From positions 1 through 26,788 of the forward strand of contig CAZMZP010000083.1 in NCBI GenBank assembly GCA_964570935.1: 26,788 nt of DNA. The letters are read 5' to 3'. The notes under the pieces are model-generated. The model was not told the DNA's origin and ran no database searches. It saw nothing but the letters and a program-made list of their open reading frames with translations. The translations under genes were made by a program, and so were the position numbers. The DNA comes from JAFGJU01 sp964570935. GTDB taxonomy: Bacteria; Eisenbacteria; RBG-16-71-46; JAFGJU01. Shown here piece by piece: positions 1 through 7,368 of this stretch (position 1 is the first letter of the stretch; each line of letters begins with the position of its first letter).

Positions 1-1101
1 CGCCACGTTCACGACCAGCGTTATGAAAGCGGCGAGGGAATTCATCAGCTGCTTTCCCCTGCCCACGAAGTCGTTCGCCAGCACGCTGCCGATGCTCAGG
101 AGAGCCGTGCCGGGCAGCAGAATGATCAGTGGCTTAACCGAAGCCAGGTACTCAGGTCCGAACGCGAGACGGATGACCGGCGCCGCCAGAAGCGCCATCG
201 CGAGGCCGGCGGCACCGCACATCAGAATTGTGTGGCGGCACGCCGCCGCCGTGACCCGGTCCCTCGAGTCCGACTCCCCGGAGGCGCTCCTGAACATCAC
301 GGCCGGAGCGAGCGAGCTGGGTATGTTCCACAGAAGCTCCGCCAGCAGTATCGCGATCGCGTAATGTCCCACGGCAGTCGCGCCCACGTAGTAGCTCACG
401 ATGAACATTCCGATTCGGTAGTACAGAAAAGACGCAATCCGGGAAAGATAGCCCTTCATGCCGAACCAGACGGCAGGACCCAGGATGGACCGTTCCAGTG
501 AGAACCTGACCGGAGTGAGCCTTCTCACCAGCACCAGAGCGGCCGCCGACGCGGCGGCGAAGCTCAGAGCCCACGAGCCCACGGCGCCGGCAAGCCCCAG
601 ACCGGCTCCCGCGATCAGCAGCGCGGCCAGCAGGAACTGCGTGGTGTTCCTCCCAACCGAGAGCAGGTTGAACTGCAGTATCCTGTCGGAGCCGATGAGA
701 AAATAAGAATAGTACTCTGAGATGTTAAGGAACGGAACCGCGGCGAAGGCGAGGATAAGCGCCCACTCCGGAACGCCGGCCAGCCCGGGGACTCTCAGAA
801 GAAGCACCGCCAGCGTCGCCAGGCAGAACACAAGCGCGCCGCCGGCCACTCCGAACCCCAGCGAGAGAGAGGCGACGTCCGCCGGGGAGCGGAGTTTCTT
901 GCCCAGGAAGTAGACGTTGGAGAGCCCCAGCCCGCAGTTCACGAACAGGGACGCCACCACGGCCGCGTTGGCGCAGAGACTGTAGAGCCCCTGCCCTTCG
1001 GGCCCGAGCCGCCTCGCTATCAGGATGCTGAGCGCGGCGCCCGCCGCGAGCGAGAAGCCCCGCGACATCAGAGTCCGCACGCTGTCCCTGGCGACTTCCA
1101 G
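1..1101 (-). CDS. Wzx-type oligosaccharide/polysaccharide flippase, C-terminus beyond the left edge
   Basis: Integral membrane flippase of the MATE/MOP polysaccharide_synt family, expected to move lipid-linked oligosaccharide across the inner membrane. The visible 367 codons translate to a run of hydrophobic helices. The N-terminus carries the family signature ILIARRLGPEGQGLYSL, and a later stretch reads NDFVGRGKQLMNSL, as in the second half of Wzx proteins. Family members are usually 430-500 residues, so roughly 60-130 residues lie outside the window. The start is uncertain. The first ATG (1068) would cut into the first helix and GTG 1080 has no ribosome site, whereas CTG 1101 lies 7 bases after AAAGGAG (1115-1109). 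It is the last gene of the locus seen here, 96 bases after the FemAB-like gene. The family call is secure; substrate unknown. Confidence 0.88.
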   Translation of the reverse strand, partial: MEVARDSVRTLMSRGFSLAAGAALSILIARRLGPEGQGLYSLCANAAVVASLFVNCGLGLSNVYFLGKKLRSPADVASLSLGFGVAGGALVFCLATLAVLLLRVPGLAGVPEWALILAFAAVPFLNISEYYSYFLIGSDRILQFNLLSVGRNTTQFLLAALLIAGAGLGLAGAVGSWALSFAAASAAALVLVRRLTPVRFSLERSILGPAVWFGMKGYLSRIASFLYYRIGMFIVSYYVGATAVGHYAIAILLAELLWNIPSSLAPAVMFRSASGESDSRDRVTAAACRHTILMCGAAGLAMALLAAPVIRLAFGPEYLASVKPLIILLPGTALLSIGSVLANDFVGRGKQLMNSLAAFITLVVNVA

Positions 1102-1108
1102 AACAGAT

Positions 1109-1115
1109 CTCCTTT
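1109..1115 (-). promoter_or_regulatory. Shine-Dalgarno site of the flippase gene, pointing to a CTG start
   Basis: AAAGGAG on the minus strand. It is 7 bases from an in-frame CTG (1101), 28 bases from GTG 1080 and 40 bases from ATG 1068. The spacing favours the rare CTG start, which also gives the N-terminal length expected for the family. Confidence 0.5.
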
Positions 1116-1140
1116 GTTGGGGAGCGTGGTCAACGCTGCC

Positions 1141-1197
1141 GGGCCGGCCTGGCGAAGCGGGCCCATGGCGCGGCCTCGATCAGCCCCGCCACCGGCC
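1141..1197 (-). repeat. Long GC-rich inverted repeat after the FemAB-like stop codon
   Basis: On the minus strand GGGCCGG (1197-1191) pairs with CCGGCCC (1147-1141). The adjoining TGGCG pairs with CGCCA after a two-base bulge, giving about 12 base pairs. The stem begins immediately after the TAG of the upstream gene, and the loop is GC-rich. No U-tract follows, so it is not a canonical intrinsic terminator. Confidence 0.5.
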
Positions 1198-2214
1198 CTA
1201 CGGCCCTTCGGTGAACTTCTTAAGCCGCCGCGCAACCCTGAAAAGACCGGATTCTTCCAGGTAGTGGCTGTAGAAATACTCTCTTCCGCCGAAAGATTCC
1301 TTGAAGAACCGGACTCCGTGGAGCTCTCCGCTGCTCCCGAAATTGAAGGTGCTGTAACCGTTCGCGCAGGCGTGCCGGAGTATCTCGGAGTAGACCTGAT
1401 GGCTGGCGCGGACCTTCTTGCCCTCGGCGTTCTGTCCGCTCAGCCAGGCCATCAGCATGTCGCGGAAATAAAACACCAGCACCGCGCAGACGGGCTCGCC
1501 GTTCAGCCTCCCCATCCATATCTTCGCCTTGTCGCCCATCAGCTCGGCCGCCTTGCTCAGGAGTCTCTGCGGATACGCCGTCCCGACTCCCCACTCCGCA
1601 GCCTGCTTCAGGTACAATGAGTGAAGCAGGGCCGCACCGTCCAGAGTGGTTTCCTCTTCCACCCTGACCCCGCTCCGCTCGGCCTTCCTGGCGCAGGTCC
1701 TGGTCTCCTTGTCGAACGCGTCGTCCCACAATTTCTGGAATCCCGCGTCCAGGTTTATGAGGTGGGTGGAGGCCTTCACCTTGCGGCCGCGGGGGAACGC
1801 GTTGTGCACCGCGCGCTCGAGCGGCACGGGCGTGCCGTACAGCACGGTGCTGAACGAGAAAGGCAGCAGGCCCCGGGTGACCCCCTGAAGGGCCATGCTG
1901 ATGAACGGAAAAGCGTCGTCCTCCGCGCCCTCCAGGGCCACGGGGCCGCCGTAGGTTCCGAACGGCATTGAGAGGTAAGACGTGAAGATGAGAGTGGTGC
2001 TCTTGGCGAACGGCATTCCCGCGACGTACCTGCCCTGCTTGTCCTCGACCAGGATGTACTTGATGGTGAGGTCGCGGAAGGTCTCCTTCAGGACGAACGC
2101 CCAGTCCAGAGTGTGAAACACAGTGGCGCCGCTCGAATGGTCGAGCAGCTCCCGCCACCGAGCCGGGTCGGCTTCGTTCTTCAGAGACGGAGTGAGTTCG
2201 ATGACGCGCGGCAT
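1198..2214 (-). CDS. FemAB-related GNAT-fold acyl/aminoacyl transferase
   Basis: A 338-residue cytoplasmic protein of the FemAB / Acetyltransf_6 family, which transfers amino acids or acyl groups onto peptidoglycan precursors or exopolysaccharide sugars. Visible signatures are TRTCARKAERSGV (171-183), the family's basic R-x-(I)-RKA-x-GV turn between the two GNAT halves, and FNFGSSGELHG followed by VRFFKESFGG (290-310), matching the closing yDFG...FK..fGG motif. Length fits the 330-360 residue FemAB proteins often found in exopolysaccharide loci. ATG 2214 has CAGGA upstream. It lies 40 bases after the propeller gene and 96 bases before the flippase. No exosortase gene is visible, so an XrtA/PEP-CTERM link is not supported. 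Glycan acylation or aminoacylation is inferred from context. Confidence 0.82.
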   Translation of the reverse strand: MPRVIELTPSLKNEADPARWRELLDHSSGATVFHTLDWAFVLKETFRDLTIKYILVEDKQGRYVAGMPFAKSTTLIFTSYLSMPFGTYGGPVALEGAEDDAFPFISMALQGVTRGLLPFSFSTVLYGTPVPLERAVHNAFPRGRKVKASTHLINLDAGFQKLWDDAFDKETRTCARKAERSGVRVEEETTLDGAALLHSLYLKQAAEWGVGTAYPQRLLSKAAELMGDKAKIWMGRLNGEPVCAVLVFYFRDMLMAWLSGQNAEGKKVRASHQVYSEILRHACANGYSTFNFGSSGELHGVRFFKESFGGREYFYSHYLEESGLFRVARRLKKFTEGP

Positions 2215-2254
2215 TTGAGGTCCTGGATTAGTCCGGGATTCCGCCCGAATGCGA

Positions 2255-4435
2255 CTACCTTATTACTGCCACCCTAACGACTGAGGTAACGTCGCCGGCC
2301 TTGAGCGTGATGAGGTAGACCCCGGTCGGAACCGCGGCGCCTCCGGAATCCGTTCCGTCCCAGAGCACGTCGCCGTTCGACACGACTCCCAGGCTGCGCA
2401 GCTGCCGGCCGCCCAGGTCATAGACCCACGCTTCGGCCTCGGACGGAAGCCCGGCGATCCTGACGGCCGCGACTCCTGAGGCCGGCCTGAGCGGGTTGGG
2501 AAACACGTAGGCGTCGCTCAGGTCCTTCCCCACTTCGGACCCCCAGGCCTCCAGCACGGCCATGCCGGTGGGAGTCCCGAACCACACTTCGCCCCTGGCA
2601 TCGTCAACGGCTATGCAAAGCACCTGGTTGTTAACGAGGCCGGATGTCGCGTACGTGTAGACGTCAATCTCACCCGAGGTCGGGATCCTGGCCACGCCGG
2701 TCGTCGTGGCGACCCAAACGTTGCCCAGACCGTCAACCGCCACGTCGTTGATCTCGTCCGAGGCGGGCGCCAGGTCTGTGACCGTGTAGTTCTTGAGCCA
2801 CAGTGTGTCCTGGAACACGGACACCCCGGACAGAGTGCCGGCGTACGTCTTGTCGCCGACCGCTATCATCGAGGTGACGCTGGAGCTGGCCAGGCCGTCG
2901 GACGTCGCGAAGTGTTTCCATCTGTCGTCTGTCTCCTCGGCCGTGCCCCGGTCGTCCCAGTAGTCCACGCCGCTCACCATGTGCCCCACCCACCGCCTGC
3001 TCGGACTGACGGGCGAGACGGCCTCAACGCTGTTGGAGGCCAGCCGGCCGACCGAGGCCAGGACGTGCCCGGTGGACTCGTCGGACGGGTCGTACGTGTA
3101 TATGCCGTACCCGTCGCTGGAGAACCACACCTTGCCCGATGCGTCCGCGATGATGTCTTTGGCGTTGACGAACGGAAACGTGGTCCAGGCCTCGACGTCG
3201 CCGGCGACGGTCAGCCTGTCCACGCGCGTCCCGTCGAGGCAGCAGTGGCCGAACCAGACTGTGTCCGGGTCTGGGGCGAACACTGAGAAGAGCCACGCGT
3301 CCTGGAAGCCGCCGCCCGTCGTGGAGTAGTCGTAGCGGGACCAGTCGGAGCCGTCGTACTTCAGCGCCGCCGCGCCAGAACGCGTGGCCGCCCAAACGAC
3401 TCCGTCGGGTGAGATGGAAAGGTCCTCCACGTAGTTGAGCTGCGGCCCCGGAAACGCGATTCGATTCCAGGCCGAACCGTCGTACTGCACGAGGCCGGTG
3501 GAGGTCGCGCACCAGAGGTTTCCAGAGGCATCCGAGGTCAGATGCCGGAACCTGCCGGACAGGCTTCGCGGACTCGAGTTCACCCAACCGCTTCCCTGCC
3601 AGACCATCACGCCCGAGTCTCCGACGGCCGCGTAGAAGCCCGCGCCCGCCTGCCGAAGGTCGTACACGTACCACATCGGAAGAGATCCCTGCTTCACCCA
3701 CGTCCCACCCTGCAGCTCGTAGGTGCCGTCTCCTGACGCCGCCCACACGTTCCCGTCCTTGAACGCGACGCAGATGACCAGCAGATTCGTGAGCCCGGTG
3801 CTGACTGACGTCCAGTTCCAGGCAGACCCGACCTTGACCCCCCTGCCGACTCCGTGAGAAGTGGCGCACCACACCGTGTCGTCCGTGGCCATGATGTCGT
3901 TGATGACGTCGTCGGGGATGCCGCCGCCGGTGCTGCTCTTGCTGTAGGTCGCGACTATTGAGGAACCCTCAACCAGGGCCAACCCAAGGGTCGTGCCGAC
4001 CCAGAGTGAGCCGCCGCTGGACGCGAGGCAGTTGATCTCGTTCGACGGCAGCAGCGTTATCCCGGCTGTGAACAGAGTCCACTCGCCGGCCTCACGGAGG
4101 TCCAGGCCGAATCCCCTGGTGCCGTACCATTCGCGGTTGCCATCGGTGACTGCCACGCAGGACAGCTCGTTGCTTACGAGCGCGGCCGGCCTGTCCCGCA
4201 GGACCTTGCTGAACTCTCCGGTGCCCGGAGTGTACCGCACGGCGCCTCCGGAGGAAGCGGACCACACGTCACCGCCGCTGGAAAACACGAAGTACAGGTT
4301 TGACGAATCGACGTGCAGCGTCCAATCCCCGACCGCCCCCGCGCACACGCCTGGCACCAGCGCCACGGCCGCGACAAACGCAAGAGCGCGCGACATGACG
4401 GATGCTTTTCGCTTGCCCAGAGATATGACGAACAT
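2255..4435 (-). CDS. Secreted double beta-propeller protein with FlgD/type IX-like C-terminal domain
   Basis: A 726-residue exported protein. Residues 14-33 form a signal peptide (MSRALAFVAAVALVPGVCAG). About 14 repeats of the two-component-regulator-propeller type follow, with cores such as LWVGTTLGLALV, VWCATSHGVGRG, VWVATTTGVARI and VWFGTPTGMAVL; this count fits two seven-bladed propellers. Residues 642-726 form an FlgD-like / type IX sorting-like module beginning YVFPNPLRP and containing WDGTDSGGAAVPTGVYLI. No kinase or transmembrane signalling domain is present, so it is a surface or secreted protein and not a sensor kinase. The start at ATG 4435 is chosen because GGGAGGAG lies 4 bases upstream; ATG 4396 would give a shorter signal peptide and lacks such a site. 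Function unknown; it could be a glycosylation substrate or cell-surface adhesin. Confidence 0.85.
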   Translation of the reverse strand: MFVISLGKRKASVMSRALAFVAAVALVPGVCAGAVGDWTLHVDSSNLYFVFSSGGDVWSASSGGAVRYTPGTGEFSKVLRDRPAALVSNELSCVAVTDGNREWYGTRGFGLDLREAGEWTLFTAGITLLPSNEINCLASSGGSLWVGTTLGLALVEGSSIVATYSKSSTGGGIPDDVINDIMATDDTVWCATSHGVGRGVKVGSAWNWTSVSTGLTNLLVICVAFKDGNVWAASGDGTYELQGGTWVKQGSLPMWYVYDLRQAGAGFYAAVGDSGVMVWQGSGWVNSSPRSLSGRFRHLTSDASGNLWCATSTGLVQYDGSAWNRIAFPGPQLNYVEDLSISPDGVVWAATRSGAAALKYDGSDWSRYDYSTTGGGFQDAWLFSVFAPDPDTVWFGHCCLDGTRVDRLTVAGDVEAWTTFPFVNAKDIIADASGKVWFSSDGYGIYTYDPSDESTGHVLASVGRLASNSVEAVSPVSPSRRWVGHMVSGVDYWDDRGTAEETDDRWKHFATSDGLASSSVTSMIAVGDKTYAGTLSGVSVFQDTLWLKNYTVTDLAPASDEINDVAVDGLGNVWVATTTGVARIPTSGEIDVYTYATSGLVNNQVLCIAVDDARGEVWFGTPTGMAVLEAWGSEVGKDLSDAYVFPNPLRPASGVAAVRIAGLPSEAEAWVYDLGGRQLRSLGVVSNGDVLWDGTDSGGAAVPTGVYLITLKAGDVTSVVRVAVIR

Positions 4436-4460
4436 GCTACTCCTCCCTGCGAAGTTGTCG

Positions 4461-4472
4461 GCGCACGTGCGC
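4461..4472. repeat. 12-base perfect palindrome upstream of the propeller gene
   Basis: GCGCACGTGCGC, a perfect inverted repeat 14 bases upstream of the propeller gene's Shine-Dalgarno site. It may be an operator or a chance GC-rich palindrome; nothing else in the sequence decides between these. Confidence 0.3.
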
Positions 4473-4475
4473 TCC

Positions 4476-4497
4476 CGCCTGCCCGGCCGGGCGGGCG
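4476..4497 (-). repeat. GC-rich 22-base inverted repeat after the GT2/WbaP-like stop
   Basis: The core GCCCGGCCGGGC (4481-4492) is a perfect palindrome, extended by four more pairs on each side beyond one mismatch. It begins 7 bases downstream of the TGA of the fusion glycosyltransferase. No U-tract follows. Confidence 0.45.
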
Positions 4498-4504
4498 CCG
4501 CCCC

Positions 4505-6637
4505 TCACTCCCTCTTTAGAGCACACCTGATGAACGTCTTTAGGTCCAGAGAGAAGGACCAGCTGGCCAGGTACTCGTTGTCGCGATGCTCCGCCCCTTC
4601 GAGGTCCACGGCCACTTTCCAGAGCCCGAAAACGCCGGGTTTGGTACCCCGCATGACTCCACCCGGCCCTCCGTCCGCCAGCGCGGCCTTACCGCCGGTC
4701 CCACCGCCTTGCCCGCCCTCTGACTGACGTCCGGCCTCGTACGGCCGCGGCCGGACGCCGACCAGCGCGACCCGACCGGAGACGACCGACGCCAGCAGTG
4801 GAGCCCAGCAGATACCACTCTTTCGAAGAAGGGCTCCAGGACCGGAGCCGGGTGCGCAGTTCAGATGCCACACACCGGTCTTACGGCCGCCCGCACCCCG
4901 TATGTACTCCTTCACCATCACCGGCCTCCGGCCGGCTGCCGCAAGTCCGGCGGACGCCAGCGCAACCGGGATTGCGTACACGGCCGCACCCAGCAGGGCC
5001 ACCACGAACTCGGTCACTGCCTTTACCGGACCTCCCGGAACATTCCGCTTCTTGAGCGAAACAAAGCTGAACCCACCGCTCTCTTCCACCCTGTCTCCCT
5101 CTGTCAGTAGCTCGCCCAGTTCGCTCGCCACCGCTACCTGAAACCCCTGACCAGAGAGCTCCGACACCAGGGGCCACATCGCGCGCATCTTGAGAGGCGT
5201 GTCGGCCAGGACGATTTCGCCCGCCCTCTGTGCGTGCGCCAGGCGCACTATTCGGCCGGCGCCGGCTCCTCCCGGGGCCACCGGTTGGCCTGCCGGCTCC
5301 GAACGAAACAGCTCGGCCGTGTCGATGAAGCCGGCCAGCTCCAGGCCTTCGTGCGCGCCTCTCAGTATGGCCTCCCTCGCCCGGTCCGCCACTTCTCCGG
5401 AGCCCAGCACCAGGACCCGCCTGGCGTTCACTTTCGTGAGTGCCAGCCGCCTCTGCGCGTAACGGAAGGCCGCGCGCTCGACGGTCAGAATGACCATTGA
5501 GATGGGAAGGAACATCAGGACCACGGCTCTCGAATAGATCTTCACGTACAGAAGGAAGGTGCTGGCCATCAGCACCACGCTCGTGAGCATCATCGCCCTG
5601 GAGACGTCGAACAGGAGGTCGACGGTGTCATCGGCCTTGCGCCTGCCGTAGAGGCCCGCGTACGCCAGCGCTCCGATTCCCACCAGGACCGCCAGCGCCA
5701 TGAAGCTGCCGTAGACTTGAAACGAAGGCGTGGGTTTCGCCAGGACCGTCTCCAGATTGGTCCGGGCCGCGTATGCCAGGTAGAACGCCAGACACAGAGC
5801 GCCCGCGTCCGCGCCGACCAGCACGACCTTGGAGACGGAGCCCCTGTTTCTCTTCAGAAGATACAGGACGAGACTCCATTTCTCGGAGAACCTGAGCCAG
5901 CTTTCGAGGTGCGCTCTCTTCGCCCTTCCGAACCGGGCCTGGGCGCTTTGCCTTCTGTAATGGTGCACGAGTTTGCCCGCCGGGCAGTAGTAAACCTTCC
6001 ATCCGGCCGCGTGCATCCTGTAGCACCAGTCCACGTCTTCGAAGTACAGAAAGAACCTCTCGTCCATCGGTCCGACCTCGGCGACCGCGGCCCTCCTCAC
6101 CAGCAAGGCCGCGCCTATCACCCAGTCCACCTCGGCGGTGGAATTGTGATCCCAGTCGAGCATCAGGTGCCGTCTGACAGAAGGGCTGTCCTTGAAGACT
6201 CTGCCCAGGAACGTGCGACGGAGGACGATGGTCCTGAGCGTGTAGAAGCGCCTGCACGACATCTGGACCGTGCCGTCGGGGTTGAGGAGTTTCGGCGCCA
6301 CGATGCCCGCCTCGGGGACGCTCCGAGCGAGGTCCAGCAGGCGGTCCAGCGAGCCGGGCTCGGCCACCGTGTCGGGATTGACTATGAACACGAATTCGGA
6401 ATTCGAGGCGGCCAGGCCCTGGTTCACGGCGCGCGCGTATCCCACGTTCCTGGGGTTCTCGATGAGCTTCGCGTGAGGACAGCAGGCGGCGAGTATTTCT
6501 TTCGCGCCGCCGCCGCTGGAGTTGTCGACGACTACGACGTCCAGGTCCAGGGAGGTGGAGGCGCGCAGCGACTCCAAACACGGCCGGAGGAACTCCTCGG
6601 TCCTGAAGTTCACGACGACGGCGGAAACCTGGCTCAC
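4505..6637 (-). CDS. GT2 glycosyltransferase fused to a WbaP-like protein with a degenerate phosphoglycosyl transferase domain
   Basis: A 710-residue fusion. Residues 1-260 are a GT2 of the rhamnosyltransferase type: VVVNFRTEEF (7-16), VVDNSSGG (36-43), NVGYARAVNQG (64-74), VNPDT (86-90), FLYFEDVDWCYR (196-207). Four membrane helices follow (about 269-387), then a Rossmann CoA_binding_3-like domain (VLVLGSGE, 408-415). A membrane re-entrant segment (540-569) and a Bac_transf-like C-terminus complete the WbaP/PglC architecture. The C-terminus keeps VALVGVRPRP, KPGVFGLW and SWSFSLDLK. By ungapped alignment, however, the catalytic Asp-Glu of SLDELPQL is Cys610-Trp611, and the KFRSM region is HLNC. 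The GT2 half should be active in the cytoplasm; the second half is probably a pseudoenzyme or scaffold. The GTG start (6637) overlaps the upstream stop as GTGA, with GGGAG 8 bases before it. Confidence 0.85.
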   Translation of the reverse strand: MSQVSAVVVNFRTEEFLRPCLESLRASTSLDLDVVVVDNSSGGGAKEILAACCPHAKLIENPRNVGYARAVNQGLAASNSEFVFIVNPDTVAEPGSLDRLLDLARSVPEAGIVAPKLLNPDGTVQMSCRRFYTLRTIVLRRTFLGRVFKDSPSVRRHLMLDWDHNSTAEVDWVIGAALLVRRAAVAEVGPMDERFFLYFEDVDWCYRMHAAGWKVYYCPAGKLVHHYRRQSAQARFGRAKRAHLESWLRFSEKWSLVLYLLKRNRGSVSKVVLVGADAGALCLAFYLAYAARTNLETVLAKPTPSFQVYGSFMALAVLVGIGALAYAGLYGRRKADDTVDLLFDVSRAMMLTSVVLMASTFLLYVKIYSRAVVLMFLPISMVILTVERAAFRYAQRRLALTKVNARRVLVLGSGEVADRAREAILRGAHEGLELAGFIDTAELFRSEPAGQPVAPGGAGAGRIVRLAHAQRAGEIVLADTPLKMRAMWPLVSELSGQGFQVAVASELGELLTEGDRVEESGGFSFVSLKKRNVPGGPVKAVTEFVVALLGAAVYAIPVALASAGLAAAGRRPVMVKEYIRGAGGRKTGVWHLNCAPGSGPGALLRKSGICWAPLLASVVSGRVALVGVRPRPYEAGRQSEGGQGGGTGGKAALADGGPGGVMRGTKPGVFGLWKVAVDLEGAEHRDNEYLASWSFSLDLKTFIRCALKRE

Positions 6638-7368
6638 CTGGCGCTCCCGGTGCTGTTCGTCCAGAAGAGGCCTTGAAGTCTGAGTTTCCACACCAGCCAC
6701 ACGGCCTCCCAGATGATCTTGTGCGACATCTTGGAGGTCCCGACGCGCCTGTCGACGAAAGTGATGGGTATTTCCTTGATGCGGAAGCCCTTCTTCCAGC
6801 ACTTGAAGCTCATCTCTATCTGGAACGAATACCCGTCCGAGCCGACGCCGTCCAGGTCTATGCTCTCGAGCGCCCGCCTCCTGAAGCACTTGAACCCTCC
6901 GGTGGCGTCGTGCACCGGCAGGCCGGTTATGATCCTGGTGTAAAGGTTGGCCGAATAGCTGAGTATCAGGCGGCTGAGCGGCCAGTTGACCACGGTTACG
7001 CCCCGCAGATACCGGGAACCCAGGACGACATCGCAGTCCTTTATGGCCTCGAGGAAACTGGGTATCGTGGCGGGGTCGTGCGAGAAGTCGGCGTCCATCT
7101 CGAACACGTACTCTATCTCGGGCCTGGACAGGGCGTACTTAAACCCGGCCACGTACGCCGACCCGAGGCCGAGCTTGGCCTGTCTGCTGAGGAGATGAAC
7201 TCGGCCGTCCCCGGCTGCCATTTCCGCGACCACCTTGCCGGTGCCGTCGGGAGAGTTGTCGTCTACGATCAGGACTTCCACGTCCAGCGGCAGGCTGAGC
7301 ACCTGGGGGATGAGCGCCTGTACGTTCGCCCGTTCATTGTACGTCGGCACTATGACGAGTGACTTCAC
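6634..7368 (-). CDS. Polyprenol-phosphate mannose synthase-like GT2 (DPM1/Ppm1 family)
   Basis: A 244-residue cytoplasmic GT2 that transfers a sugar, typically mannose from GDP-mannose, to polyprenyl phosphate, giving the donor used by GT-C enzymes on the outer face. The DPM1 signature set is complete: VDDNSPDGT (35-43), MDADFSHDP (91-99, metal-binding DAD), LGSRYLRG, GLPVHDATGGFKCFRR (149-164), SDGYSFQIEM and FVDRRVGTSKM (204-214). There are no C-terminal membrane helices, as in the short soluble DPM1 type. Translation starts at GTG 7368, preceded by GGAGGAG at 5 bases. The first 35 bases overlap the YfhO gene, so its ribosome site lies inside that gene, and its stop overlaps the next start. 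Function is strongly supported; the exact sugar is not proven. Confidence 0.9.
   Translation of the reverse strand: MKSLVIVPTYNERANVQALIPQVLSLPLDVEVLIVDDNSPDGTGKVVAEMAAGDGRVHLLSRQAKLGLGSAYVAGFKYALSRPEIEYVFEMDADFSHDPATIPSFLEAIKDCDVVLGSRYLRGVTVVNWPLSRLILSYSANLYTRIITGLPVHDATGGFKCFRRRALESIDLDGVGSDGYSFQIEMSFKCWKKGFRIKEIPITFVDRRVGTSKMSHKIIWEAVWLVWKLRLQGLFWTNSTGSAR

Noticed and set aside
6638..6889. N-terminal extension of the GT2-WbaP-like fusion to an upstream ATG
   Set aside because: The extra 84 residues lie inside the DPM1-like gene in another frame and show no domain. GTG 6637 has a ribosome site and a GTGA overlap.
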